In this document: piece after piece, positions 41,740-53,089 of the stretch | How positions within the stretch are numbered: position 1 is the stretch's first letter | Layout of the letters: each line of letters begins with the position of its first letter | Source: Antedon mediterranea | Taxonomy: Eukaryota; Echinodermata; Crinoidea; Comatulida; Antedonidae | NCBI RefSeq assembly: GCF_964355755.1 | Contig: NC_092672.1 | Coordinates: 24,364,501-24,428,500, forward strand | Reading direction: 5' to 3' | Length of the DNA: 64,000 nt | The notes under the pieces: model-generated | What the model was told of the DNA's origin: nothing | The model's database searches: none | Seen by the model: only the letters and a program-made list of their open reading frames with translations | Made by a program: the position numbers and the translations under genes

Positions 41740-43615
41740 AAATCTAATGTTAATTTAACGTTGAAACATCAATGGCAACGCACTTAGTATTAAAAAAATG
41801 TAAGTATTAAATAGAATTTATCTTGAATTTAACGTTTAATTAACATTGAAAAACAAAAATAATAATTGTTTGAAAAAACAACATAATTTCAAGAGTTTTT
41901 CAACGTTGAAAACATGTCATTTGCAAATGGCAACTGGATTTCAACGTTAAAATAACGTTGGAATAACATTGAAAAACAAAAATAATAATTGTTTGAAAAA
42001 AATTATTAGTTAGAAATACAATGTTATTTCAACGTTGGATCAACATTGATAAATTAACGTCAATTACTAGTTAGAAAGACAATGTTATTTCAACGTTGGA
42101 GCAACATTGATAAATTAACGTAAATTTCTTGTTAAAAATACAATGTTATTTCAACGTTGGATCAACATTGATAAATTAACGTAAATTACTAGTTAAAAAT
42201 ACAATGTTATTTCAACGTTGGATCAACATTGATAAATTAACGTAAATTTCTAGTTAGAAATACAATGTTATTTCAACGTTGGATCAACATTGATAAATTA
42301 ACGTAAATTTCTAGTTAAAAATACAATGTTATTGCAACGTTGGATCAACATTGATAAATTAATGTAAATTTCTTGTTAAAAATACAATGTTATTTCAACG
42401 TTGGATCAACATTGATAAATTAACGTAAATTTCTAGATATAAAGACAATGTTATTTCAACGTTGTATCAACATTGATAAATTAACGTAAATTACTAGTTA
42501 GAAAGACAATGTTATTTCAACGTTGGATCAACATTAATAAATTAACGTAAATTTCTAGTTAAAAATACAATGTTATTTCAACGTTGGATCAACATTGATA
42601 AATTAACGTAAATTACTAGTTAGAAATACAATGTTATTTCAACGTTGGATCAACATTGATAAATTAACGTAAATTACTAGTTAAAAATACAATGTTATTT
42701 CAACGTTGGATCAACATTGATAAATTAACGTAAATTTCTAGTTAAAAATACTATGTGATTTTAACGTTGGATCAACATTGATAAATTAACGTAAATTACT
42801 AGTTAAAAATACAATGTTATTTCAACGTTGGATCAACATTGATAAATTAACGTAAATTTCTAGTTAAAAATACTATGTGATTTTAACGTTGGATCAACAT
42901 TGATAAATTAACGTAAATTACTAGTTAGAAAGACAATGTTATTTCAACGTTGGATCAACAATGATAAATTAACTTAAATTACTAGTTAAAAAGACAATGT
43001 TATTTCAACGTTGGATTAACATAATAAATTAACGTAAATTTCTAGTTAAAAATACAATTTTATTTCAACGTTGGATCAACATTAATAAATTAACGTAAAT
43101 TTCTAGTTAAAAATACATTGTAATTTCAACGTTGGATCAACATTGATAAATTAACGTAAATTACTAGTTAGAAGGACAATGTTATTTTAACGTTGGATCA
43201 ACATTGATAAATTAACGTAAATTTTAGTTAAAAATACAATGTTATTTCAACGTTGGATAGACATTGATAATAAAACGAACATTTCTAGTTAGAAATACAA
43301 TGTTATTTCAACGTTGGATCAACATTGATAAATTAACGTAAATTTCTAGTTAGAAAGACAATGTTATTTCAACGTTAAATCAACATTGATAAATTAACGT
43401 AAATTACTAGTTAGAAAGACAATGTTATTTCAACGTTGGATCAACATTGATAATAAAACGTTAATTTCTAGTTAGAAATACAATGTTATTTCAACGTTGG
43501 ATCAACATTGATAAATTAACGTAAATTTCTAGTTAAAAATACAATGTTATTTCAACGTTGGATCAACATTGACAAATTAACGTAAATTACTAGTTAGAAA
43601 GACAATGTTATTTCA
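41740..43615. repeat. AACGTT minisatellite, 61-bp period
   Basis: About 26 copies of a 61-bp unit containing ATGTTATTTCAACGTTGG and ATCAACATTGATAAATTAACG run from about 42021 to 43615, with a degenerate lead-in from 41740. Variants alternate (TTACTAG or TTTCTAG, AAAATACA or AAAGACA), suggesting higher-order structure. The core AACGTTG is shared with the 112-bp array at 34880-35640, and AACGTTGAAATAAC occurs in opposite orientation in the two arrays. Confidence 0.93.
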
Positions 43616-43848
43616 AGACCCAACAGTGTATCAAAACACCAATACAGGATCAAAATAAAAGTACAATATAACATATTTCCATGATAAAAATATTAACATA
43701 ATTACAAAACTATTCATTAAACATTAACAATTCAACAGATTTAGTTATTCAAGTTATTTAAAATGAAATTAAATGCTGTATAAGTATTAATGTGTAAGTA
43801 TTACAACTAAAAATATCAATGTTAGGAAAAATTTAATTAGATCATTAT

Positions 43849-44036
43849 AAAGCTCTGTTTACACTATTAAACTTTTTGTGACAAAAAATGTGATTTGCCC
43901 ATATATGGACAAAATGATGCCATATCACCACCATATTTGGCCAAATCACCACCATATTTGGGCAAATCACCACCATATTTGGGCACATCACACATTTTTT
44001 TTGTAAATCTAGTCTAGTGATAGTGTAGACATAGCT
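43849..44036. mobile_element. Palindromic MITE, family 'CTCTGTCTACACTATC', copy C
   Basis: Same ends as copies A and B, but the centre has expanded: a 20-bp unit containing AAATCACCACCATATTTGG is repeated about three times (43923-43985). This internal expansion is absent from the other copies. Confidence 0.8.
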
Positions 44037-45002
44037 GAAGTTGAGCAACATGACAGAAATAACTGTTTTTACTATATAACAGGCACATGAACATGAGTTT
44101 TAAACCGCCTGATTATATACTGAAATTTGATTAATTAATTTGAAACAATAAAGATAAGGAAACATAAGAATATTTAAATTACAAATAAATTGACATTTAG
44201 TCCTTATGACACTCAAATCTTAAAACATTAATCCTCTTAACATTTTAAAAATTCTATAAGAATAATATTTATTAATTATAATGTTGTTTTACTCTACCAT
44301 CACTTTGTTCTATATTTATTTTACTGCATGTTTGTGTGTTTGTCTTTCTTATTCTGAAATATTTAAAGGACAATAGACAGATGAAGTCATTCCATATGTT
44401 TAAAACACCATATATACATAGAATACATTCATTCTTGGCATTAATATTTTTAATTCGTTTTGGGGAATAAGAAAAATGTACATTCTTATCTGCTCGATCG
44501 GTTGAACTATTATTATTGTACTGCATGTTTGTGTCTTTGTTGTGTGTTTGAAATTTAGTTTTGAAATATATGAGAAACCCTTTCAGATTCTGAAATATTT
44601 AAAGTTATTGGTGAACTCTACACAGTAGGCACATTGTAAATAAACTATAGAAATTGATACCAAGAACTATGTTTACCCTCTTTCTTTTAGAGATTCAAGA
44701 GGGATTTTGTGGATGGATATAGCACTGTTATAATAGACAAACCAATTTCACAAGAAGAAAATGTTGTGAATGAAATCATTAACATTAGATTTGGGTTATG
44801 GCTGGTAGATTGTATACATTACAATTCATACTAATTGTGATAATATAATAAGACACACTATCACTCTAATAAATAGTAAACTGAATCAACAAATTAAACT
44901 TATTATAAATGATGGCAAATAATCACAATAAAAGCTTAAAAAATGCCTACACACAAAACACACACTAATAACAGTAGGCCTAAATGATTATCAACAAGCT
45001 AT
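44037..45002. other. Intron sequence before duplication unit 3
   Basis: AT-rich. An open stretch 44691-44832 follows a TTTCTTTTAG acceptor-like site but has no recognised domain and no good donor, so I do not call it an exon. A short TACTGCATGTTTGTGT direct repeat occurs near 44322 and 44519. Confidence 0.4.
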
Positions 45003-46180
45003 TACAAGTTGGAGTGGTGCAATTGAATATTAACAGCTACCAACACAATTTGAAATTTAAAATAAATTGTCCAGTTTTATTGCACTGTAAAATAATCCTA
45101 TAAATGAAATTGTTTAAAACATGTAGGATACCTTTTATTTTCACAATAGTTTTGCATTCTGCCCAACTATTTTAAAATAAAATTGATTATAGATGATATA
45201 GTTAGTATACTGTTATCTGTTTAATATTTCAGAATATAAATACCTTGATCATGAGCATAAGAATAGTTTACAAAAAAACAATACATTTTACAATGCTTTG
45301 TAGAAATAATCATTTAAAATTGATTGTTGTTTTTAGAAAAATTATTTTCAACATTGAAGAAAATATTAACTTTTATTAAATTAAGGATATTTATAAGATT
45401 ATTAATATTAGTCATTTTTTGTGTTCGATATTAAGGAATATGATGTACATGTTTTGTAACTTTGTTTATTATTTAATATTTTCAATAGAATGGCTGGACA
45501 GCATTAATGTATGCTGCTTTAGTATGTAATACAACCATCTGCCAACTGGTCTTAGATGGTGGAGCTGATGTCAATATGCAGAATAAGGTAAGTCATACAC
45601 ACAGTTTATAACATTAATTTAAACCTTCAGTGAAACAAATCAATAAATTGAAGCTATTGTTTTTAGAATTTAGATGTTACCACCACTATAAGACTTTAGG
45701 AAAATCATAGAGATATTATATAATATCTCTATGGGAAGATCAATTTAGTTGACAATACACTACTGTAGTATCCATGTTATTATACTATTGTAGTTATATT
45801 ATAATAATACCAATTCTCATAACAAACATATTTTAAATATATCTTGTACATTCTTAAAATGAATAGAATAACACAATACTGGTGTGTGAGGTCAATATAG
45901 AAATGATGAATATTATAAGTTATAAACACATGCGTAATAACTTATTTTCTTCTTTTTTTACAAATACTCATACTATTCTGTTTAGATTTGCAATCAAATT
46001 TTTTTATTAAGAACATGTATACTTCAAGTTACTTGTTTACACACTGTTATACCATAACATTAATATGTGTATTCAATAATATGTTAATTGTTATATACAT
46101 TTATTTTTCATAATTCATTGCCGAATGTGCTTTAGAAATAAAGTGTGAAATGAATTTTACACCACAGTTTTTAAATATTT
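45003..46180 (+). repeat. Ankyrin-exon duplication unit 3
   Basis: Matches units 1 and 2 from AGTTGGAGTGGTGCAATTG through the exon 45489-45587 and the intron tail to CACACCACAGTTTTTAAATA. It is more diverged than units 1 and 2 are from each other, so the duplications are of different ages. Confidence 0.85.
45489..45587 (+). CDS. Ankyrin-repeat gene, repeat exon 3
   Basis: Thirty-three codons (starting NGWTALMYAALVCNTTICQL, ending DVNMQNK) between TTTTCAATAG and GTAAGT, phase 0 at both ends. The turn GN of the other repeats is CN here: a cysteine replaces the glycine that is nearly invariant in the ankyrin turn, so this repeat may be less stable or under relaxed selection. Confidence 0.82.
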
Positions 46181-47448
46181 TTGCTATTGATTATTAATTC
46201 CCAGGGTGCTAATTTTAGTTGACTACATAAATCATCGTGTCTATTTATTCGTTTTTGTAAATGACAATGTATTGTAGTCCTGCGGTACGTACATTTGAAA
46301 TCGCCAGTTTTGTTACGCTGAAATTACTGTGTATTCGAGAACCATCTGTGGGCACGATTCGCTCGCGTACCATCTAGTAAAGTAAATTAAAATTGCATTT
46401 TCTCGAACTGCTTGTCCAAAAAACTTCATTTTTGTACAAGAGTCAAGAGTTATTATTTGTGATTTAAAAACATAATTAGATTTAATATACAGGTTTTTTG
46501 ATGCGAGTAGTTGAAAAGGCTTATTTCTTTTCAAATTCACCCGTGTGTTTTTCGCGTTGCTGTTCTATTGTTAGTCAACTGAAGCTATTGTTAATTGAAA
46601 GGCGGGTTACATAACCTTTACACCAAACTCGCATACACATGCTTGTAGTGAAATTAGCCTAAATCACACAGCATTTAAGACACGCACTTTCCGGTGACTA
46701 AATCTGATGTAGAAGAATTTTACAGTAGGCGGAGGTATGCACTCTCGGAGTGGCTTCCTAGTTGTTTATGTGCATACTGTAGTAGGCTACATAATAAGCA
46801 GCACTTGGCACGATCAATTGATTGTCTACAAGATTCCAATTGTACAACTCTGTCAATAACCAATGCTAATTACATTCAAGCAGTCAATTTGTTATCAAGC
46901 AATAGATAACAGAATTGTTTCTATGAAGTAAAATGCCCACATAAAATATCCAACACAAGTAACAGATTTAATGTCTAAAGTATCATCTCTTTAAAGCCTT
47001 ATTTAAGATGGTGATTTTTTAGTCATATTCACTGACATTAGACAACATAGATGAAAAGGTATAGCATGTATAATGAACACAATGATGATGAAAACATTGT
47101 GAAGTATCATATCAAGAAGATGTATACTGTTACACTTTGTAATAAACAATGCACTTTATTAAAAGTTTGTATCACTTTGGAATAACCTGTCACTTTGTAA
47201 CTAATAATTTGTGTGAACAATAGTGAAACAGTAATATCAGGATTACAGGATTATATACAAACAATGAGGACATTTTTAATTTAAATAAATGTTCAGTACA
47301 ATTTATAAAGTTTTATTGTGAGACAACTTTCATTATTATCATTAGCATTCCATTATTCTGTACATTTTCATCAATATTATCTCCAATAAAGTAATGTTTT
47401 TACTTATATATAGTAGAAGGTATGTGATGTATGATATGTATGCCTATT
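46181..47448. other. No gene recognised
   Basis: AT-rich intron sequence. A 75-codon minus-strand frame (46313-46540) contains KMKFFGQAVRENAILIYFTR, which I cannot assign to a family; it may belong to an unrecognised repeat. TTTAGTTGACTACATAAATC near 46213 and AGTCAACTGAAGC near 46574 are weakly inverted. Confidence 0.35.
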
Positions 47449-47700
47449 TTTAGTCGCGTGGAAGCGACTCTATAGTTCACTATGTCGGTCGGTTGGTCGG
47501 TCTGTCTGTCTGTCGGTCTGTCTGTCGGTCTGTCTGTCTGTCTGTCGGTCTGTCGGTCCGGTATCACTATGCGTTTTATCGCTTTCTGACCTTATCTTGA
47601 TATCAGTTTAATCTAGCTAGGTCAATTTTTCACAGTATATTCCTTATGGCCAGGAATCAATGTGGTTATGTTTTCACAGTGCGCAATAAAAAATTACTGT
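47449..47700 (+). repeat. TAGTCGCGTGGAAGCGACT / (GTCTGTCG)n repeat, copy 1
   Basis: A short stem TTTTTAGTCGCGTGGAAGCG is followed by GTCGGTCGGTTGG-type tetranucleotide repeats and a conserved downstream block (GGTCCGGTATCACTATGCG to GTGCGCAATAAAAAATTAC). It matches the start of the longer copy at 51195-51974 and is cut off where the 50-bp array begins. Confidence 0.8.
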
Positions 47701-47727
47701 GTAGCGATTTTATGGAAACCAGGCTTT

Positions 47728-48113
47728 ATGTATAGATGGGCTCTTAAGCTTAACATCCATAATCTCATTAACCACTAATGTATAGATGGGCTCTTAAGCT
47801 TAACATCCATAATCTCATTAACCACTAATGTATAGATGGGCTCTTAAGCTTAACATCCATAATCTCATTAACCACTAATGTATAGATGGGCTCTTAAACT
47901 TAACATCCATAATCTCATTAACCACTAATGTATAGATGGGCTCTTAAGCTTAACATCCATAATCTCATTAACCACTAATGTATGGATGGGCTCTTAAGCT
48001 TAACATCCATAATCTCATTAACCACTAATGTATAGATGGGCTCTTAAGCTTAACATCCATAATCTCATTAACCACTAATGTATAGCTGGGCTCTTAAGCT
48101 TAACATCCATAAT
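47728..48113. repeat. 50-bp tandem array, about 7.7 copies
   Basis: The unit ATGTATAGATGGGCTCTTAA plus 30 further bases (to ATTAACCACTA) repeats every 50 bp from 47728 to 48113, nearly identical between copies. Three single-base variants are visible (AAACT, TATGG, TAGCT). Such homogeneity indicates recent expansion. Confidence 0.95.
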
Positions 48114-48578
48114 ATCATGATTCAATATTCTTATTTAAAAACATTATGATGTCTTAATTTATAAGAATGTTTTCAATCTAAATATTGGGTAGTCTAAAGT
48201 ATGTGATCAACAATTTTTATCATTTAAATAATAGAAATTATTTAAAATGTCATGGCAAATTGTAATTTTAATTAAAAATTACCTAATAATATGTAATAAC
48301 CTTAAATAAAATATAGCCATATTTTAACAGTTTTTTAACTGTAAAAATATTGTGATTTCCTGGTTCCAAACAGTATGGTCATTATTCACTAAATATACTT
48401 TGATAACAATTAATAGTGCATCAACATTTATATTAAATATTGTCTGCTACTCATATCACTATCATTGCAGAATATTGGTAGGCTTACTTGCCACTTTGTA
48501 GTTTTCATGGCAAGTTTGAAATTCATTTAAAAATTGAACTTAAAATAATAAAAACTCTGTTATATATTTTGTTTTCAG
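48114..48578. other. No gene recognised; intron before candidate last exon
   Basis: AT-rich sequence with a normal pyrimidine-rich run up to the TTTTCAG at 48572-48578. Confidence 0.4.
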
Positions 48579-48650
48579 ACTCTAAATAGAAATTGTATTT
48601 TCTCCCACAAGTTGAAGAAATGTATTGCATTATTAGATGTAAAGGAATAG
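48579..48650 (+). CDS. Candidate last exon of the ankyrin gene
   Basis: After TATATTTTGTTTTCAG an in-frame (phase 0) stretch reads TLNRNCIFSHKLKKCIALL and DVKE, then TAG at 48648-48650. Joined to the exon at 45489 it would close the ankyrin stack with a short helix (KLKKCIALLDV). The predicted protein is then about 164 residues. The 6.9-kb TTAA element begins 28 bp after the stop, so the 3' untranslated region must run into it. AATAAA at 48898 lies inside that element and could serve as the polyadenylation signal. Transcript data are lacking, so this is a model. Confidence 0.45.
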   Translation, partial: TLNRNCIFSHKLKKCIALLDVKE

Positions 48651-48783
48651 TGTAAAAAAAGAGAAATCACAGCCTTAAGAGCCATTGTCTGTAAGAATCA
48701 AAGAAATATCAAAAAAAGTGGCAGACTCAAAAAAATGGATTTCTTTCAAATTTTGCACATGGCTATATATGGGCAATTCCATG

Positions 48784-50590
48784 GTCACTCGCATTACACA
48801 TTACAGTCATTTTTGTGAGTCTAAGCTTTGTACTTTCTATACTAATTGGATTTTTAAGTCAATGTTTTATATGAACATACTTTAGGTGCAAGTCTTTAAT
48901 AAAATACTATAAAAAAAATTGTATGTCTTTTACTTCGACAATGACGCCATTGCGAAATTCTGTCACACGCATTACACAAAAAGGACACAACAAAAATTTG
49001 ATTAGATTTGATAAGAACGTGTCCTTAAACTAAAAATATATGAATCAAAAGATCTTATATTTTTAATTACTGTACTTTTAAAGTATAAAATAGGATAATA
49101 AAAAAATTCAACATTACATAGATTTTAAAAATATTTTACATTTTAACAAAAAAGTCCCGTCACTCGCATTACTGTCACTCGCATTACTGTCACTCGCATT
49201 ACCGTAAGAAATGAACTTAGTATTTACTAAGCAAAGCAGAAAGAAAAGTAGACAATAATTAAATAATGCAACATTAAACCACTCAAAGAATGTTATATCA
49301 ATTTTCAAGTAAAAACTTTTATTTCAACTCATTTGGATGAAGTTCTAAAGGACATCATCTATTTTTAACACTAACAGAATATCTTGATTTTTTACAAACA
49401 CAGTAACAGAACACTTATACGGTCACTAAAAATGAAAATAGAAAATTCAAACAGCCATTTTACAAATTATGGAACTCAAAGTTCTTCGCAAACCAGCATC
49501 AAGCCCTGGTAGTGGCTTTAGCAAAGCCATAGCACTTCTAAAAGGTGATGGCCCGTCTGATGCCAAAGCAGCCTTCTTTGCTCTGAACTAATAGCCACAC
49601 GTTTTCTATTAGCAACTTTAAGAGCATCAATCTTCTGCTTCTTCAAAGCTGGTGGCAGAGCTAGAATTTTCTCTTTTCTTTTACTTTTTTACTTCTTTTC
49701 GAAATTTCATTTTGTTTGTTTCTGTATGAGGTGTATTTTCCCTCGGCTTTCAGTTTTTCTAGGTACTTTCTCTGTCGTTCGGCCATTTCTAAAGGCAGGA
49801 TGCAAATGTGAATGATATTTTAAAATTATTTTTAAATAATAAGCAATTATATATTTTGTTTTTAAAACTACAATGCTTTAGACCTGGTGGTGTAAAATAT
49901 GCCTAGTAAATAATAATATATAAATAATAATATATAAATAACTTATTATAGCCTAGGCCTATGCGGTGTTTTCAAATTATAGAATTTGAAATAATTAACA
50001 CTAACAATATAAGAAAAAAAAACTTAAAAATTGTGATTAAATATAAATGTATACTTATTCTTACCTTCTTATCTTCACAAAAGATTGTACCAAATTTGTT
50101 AAATCTCACCAGATTTAGTGTTTTTTATTTAATGAGCTCTTATAATGATTGATTTTCCAAATGATTTAACTGCAAAAAGGTCGTTGCTAGGGAATGTGCC
50201 CTCAACAAACCTAATGCTATAATTATTATACTGTAGTGCCTCCAAATAAGGGCCAAATCACACATTGTATTATGAAATTAATGTATATACTAATTCTGGG
50301 ACTAATCATTACTAATGATAGATTAATTACTATTTTACTTTACAAAAAAAAGAGTTTTAGTAATGTCACTCGCATTACATTGTCCATTTTTGAACGTCAC
50401 TCGCATTACATGTCACTCGCATTTCACTTTTCAATGTCTCAACAATTTTGTATTTACGGGGATTTTTTATTTTTATTTGTCAAATTTTAATTGTTCAAAG
50501 TAGTATAGCTAAATTATAAAATTTCATTAAAAAAAATTATCATCATGATGGTATAAAAAAAAAAATCATTTTTTTTGTCACTCGCATTAC
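48784..50590 (+). repeat. Nine same-direction GTCACTCGCATTAC motifs
   Basis: Exact copies start at 48784, 49159, 49174, 49189, 50365, 50396 and 50577; one-base variants are at 48962 (GTCACACGCATTAC) and 50412 (ending ATTTC). Three are in tandem with a 15-bp period, the rest are spread over 1.8 kb. I noticed none elsewhere in the window. They lie on both sides of the degenerate minus-strand ORF. Confidence 0.9.
49440..49786 (-). pseudogene. Degenerate basic, coiled-coil-like ORF of the 6.9-kb element
   Basis: The ATG at 49784-49786 starts MAERQRKYLEKLKAEGKYTS and continues highly basic (KRSKKVKEKRK) to a stop near 49661. Shifting frame recovers ILALPPALKKQKIDALKVAN and then, after another shift, DGPSPFRSAMALLKPLPGLD. 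At least two frameshifts break it. Basic N-termini of this MAERQRxYxEKLK form occur in unclassified transposon proteins of marine invertebrates as I remember them, but no catalytic domain is visible here. Confidence 0.5.
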
Positions 50591-51194
50591 ATACCCTAAT
50601 ATATAACAGAATATACACAGCACTCCTATATGGGATATTCAACATTTGTAGTTATATCATATTTTCCATACATCTTAAGTGTACTACCGTATTACTTAGA
50701 CATGTTACTTTATAAATATTGCTTTGTTGGGAAAATAATAATCAGTTAACGTAATTACCTATTTTTCACACCTAAAAAAAAATATATATTCAACATTGAA
50801 TAAACGTAATTTTTTGGCTGCAAAAAGTCATAAATGAATTGAAAAAGTTAAAAACCTAGTTCCCACATATTCAAAGAGTAACATAAACACAAATTTTGAG
50901 CTGACTAATTAATTTGAATTTTTTTGGTCATGTCCATGTTTGCATGGAATTGCCCATATGTGTTGAGAGAAATCAAATATGAAGTATTTTTTATTTCACA
51001 CGTATATTTCCATGGCAACGGCCAAATTTGTGTTTTTGACAAATTTTGTCCTTTTTTAAGGTTTTTTAAAATGGATATTGGTACTACTTTGATGAACGAT
51101 ATTTTTGTGTTGTTCATTTAATTATAAAAAATAATTAGTGTATGCATAATAACAATGCATTGTGTACCTGTTTCAAATTTTTTTATTTTTTTTA

Positions 51195-51974
51195 GTCGCG
51201 TGGAAGCGACTCTATAGTTCACTATGTCGGTCGGTCGGTCTGTCTGTCTGTCTGTCGGTCTGTCGGTCGGTCTGTCTGTCTGTCGGTCCGGTATCACTAT
51301 GCGTTTTATCGCTTTATGACCTTATCTTGATATCAGTTTAATCTAGCTAAATCAATTTTTCACAGAATATTCCTTATGGCCAGGAATCGATGTGGTTATG
51401 ATTTCACGGTGCGCAATAAAAAATTACGCGGTCTACGCACGATTTAACGAAATCACGTTTGTAATCATATCTTAACAACCATGAATCACAATTAAATAAA
51501 ATTTGGTACTCATAAATTTCAGGGCATAATTCATCATATGGCAATACAATTACGTGCGTAGCGCATGTAACGCATGCATACGCGCGCCTAAAATTTTCAA
51601 AATTTATTTTCGATGAAATAAGAGTACGTTTCAGGCAATTTTAAGCGTTTACAAAATTGCCATGAGTGCGCAGATTTTTGCGCGCGCACTGCACGTTAAA
51701 TGTTATTGCGCACTCTTTTTGCCCGATTTCTGTTTTCTTGACTTACTTTTCAACTCGAAATTACGTTATACGAGCACGTCAAAAGTGACAGGCTACGCAC
51801 GTGTAAATTAAAAAAATATAAATGTTTTTAAACATTTCAACATTTTTAAACATGTTCAGTAATTTCGGTCAGTATAGTTCACTATGTCGGTCGGTCCGTC
51901 TGTCTGTCGGTCTGTCTGTCTGTCGGTCTGTTTGTCTGTCGGTCCGGTATCACTATGCATTGTAGCACGCGACT
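51195..51974 (+). mobile_element. AGTCGCGTG...CACGCGACT repeat element
   Basis: Starts TTTTTAGTCGCGTGGAAGCG and ends AGCACGCGACTTAATGGCTG, so AGTCGCGTG forms short inverted ends. It contains two (GTCGGTCTGTCTG)n tracts (around 51227-51290 and 51888-51948), each followed by CGGTATCACTATGC. A truncated copy of its left part lies at 47449-47700. No coding frame; class uncertain. Confidence 0.7.
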
Positions 51975-53089
51975 TAATGGCTGTTGGCCTTGTTTATTTT
52001 ATACTTTGGGAGATACCATTTATTTAAAAAGGGGTGTTTTTCACTTTTTTTAAATTGTTCAATGCAACTAAACTTTACTTCACCATAACGCCCAAAGTGG
52101 TGTATTTTTTTAGCTGATTTATTACAAATAGGTAGTTCTAATGTTTAATAATTGATTTCTAAAATAAAATACTGGGGTAAATTTAAAATCTACAAGCAGT
52201 GTTGCGAGAAACATAGGCATTTTTATAAAAAAAAAAACATGGTATATTAGTAAAAACATTTTATTTTCTTTGATTATTTGATTTGAAACTCATTGGTCAG
52301 AAAAATTCTTAATGTTTTATATAGTTCTAGTTGTGTTGTGAGAAAAAAAATTAATTTTTAATTATAGATTCTGTAATTCCCAGTTTTAATGTCATTTTAT
52401 AGGTTATATCCTCTGGAAATTTGAATAAATTATCAGATCGTTGTGAATTTTAATCTTTGCAACAGATTACTCCTCTCTTATTTTGAAGCTCCTCTTTCAT
52501 TTGTTTACTTCTTTTATTTGCTAACCTAAGCAGATCCCACATGCCCATCCACCACCACTTTCGACTACCACCCCTCTCCCCCCCCCCCCCACCCCGACTA
52601 TAACCACAAAAAGATAAACTGCAACACTTTGGTCGATCATCCACTATAGAGTGTCAAATGCATGCATTCAAGCACCACCCACACTGCCGCTACCATCGCC
52701 CCAATGAATAGACGGATTCAAACTCCTCCATCCCACTCCATCCCACCGCTCCCTCTTTCTCCAAGCCCCCACACACCCCAAGTTAAAAATTGCAATGCAA
52801 AAGATAGGACATAAAGTTAAGTTTTTAGACCCTCGCCTTCAACCACCTAACTATTTAAAAGTCCTTGATCCACCACTTTCCCCTCCCCAAAATAGAACCA
52901 ATCAAAAGTCAATGATATACTCAGGTATGTTAATGCTACATAACAAATATTGAAGCCCTGATTTGAAATTTCATTTCATTTAAGGTCAGCATGTAAAATA
53001 TCACACTTTATTATTAAATATTGGTTTTAAATTCTATATTTTTTTTACTGTGATGGTTGGATTCATTATTAATTATTAATTAATAATTA

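Noticed and set aside
44691-44832. Open stretch after a TTTCTTTTAG acceptor (peptide begins RFKRDFVDGYSTVIIDKP)
   Set aside because: No recognised domain, no convincing donor and no fit to the modular ankyrin exons; kept only as a remark.
49114-49308. Frame encoding NASDSNASDSNASD as a possible repeat protein
   Set aside because: It is only the reading of three tandem GTAATGCGAGTGACA units; the motif recurs elsewhere out of this frame, so coding is not the reason for it.
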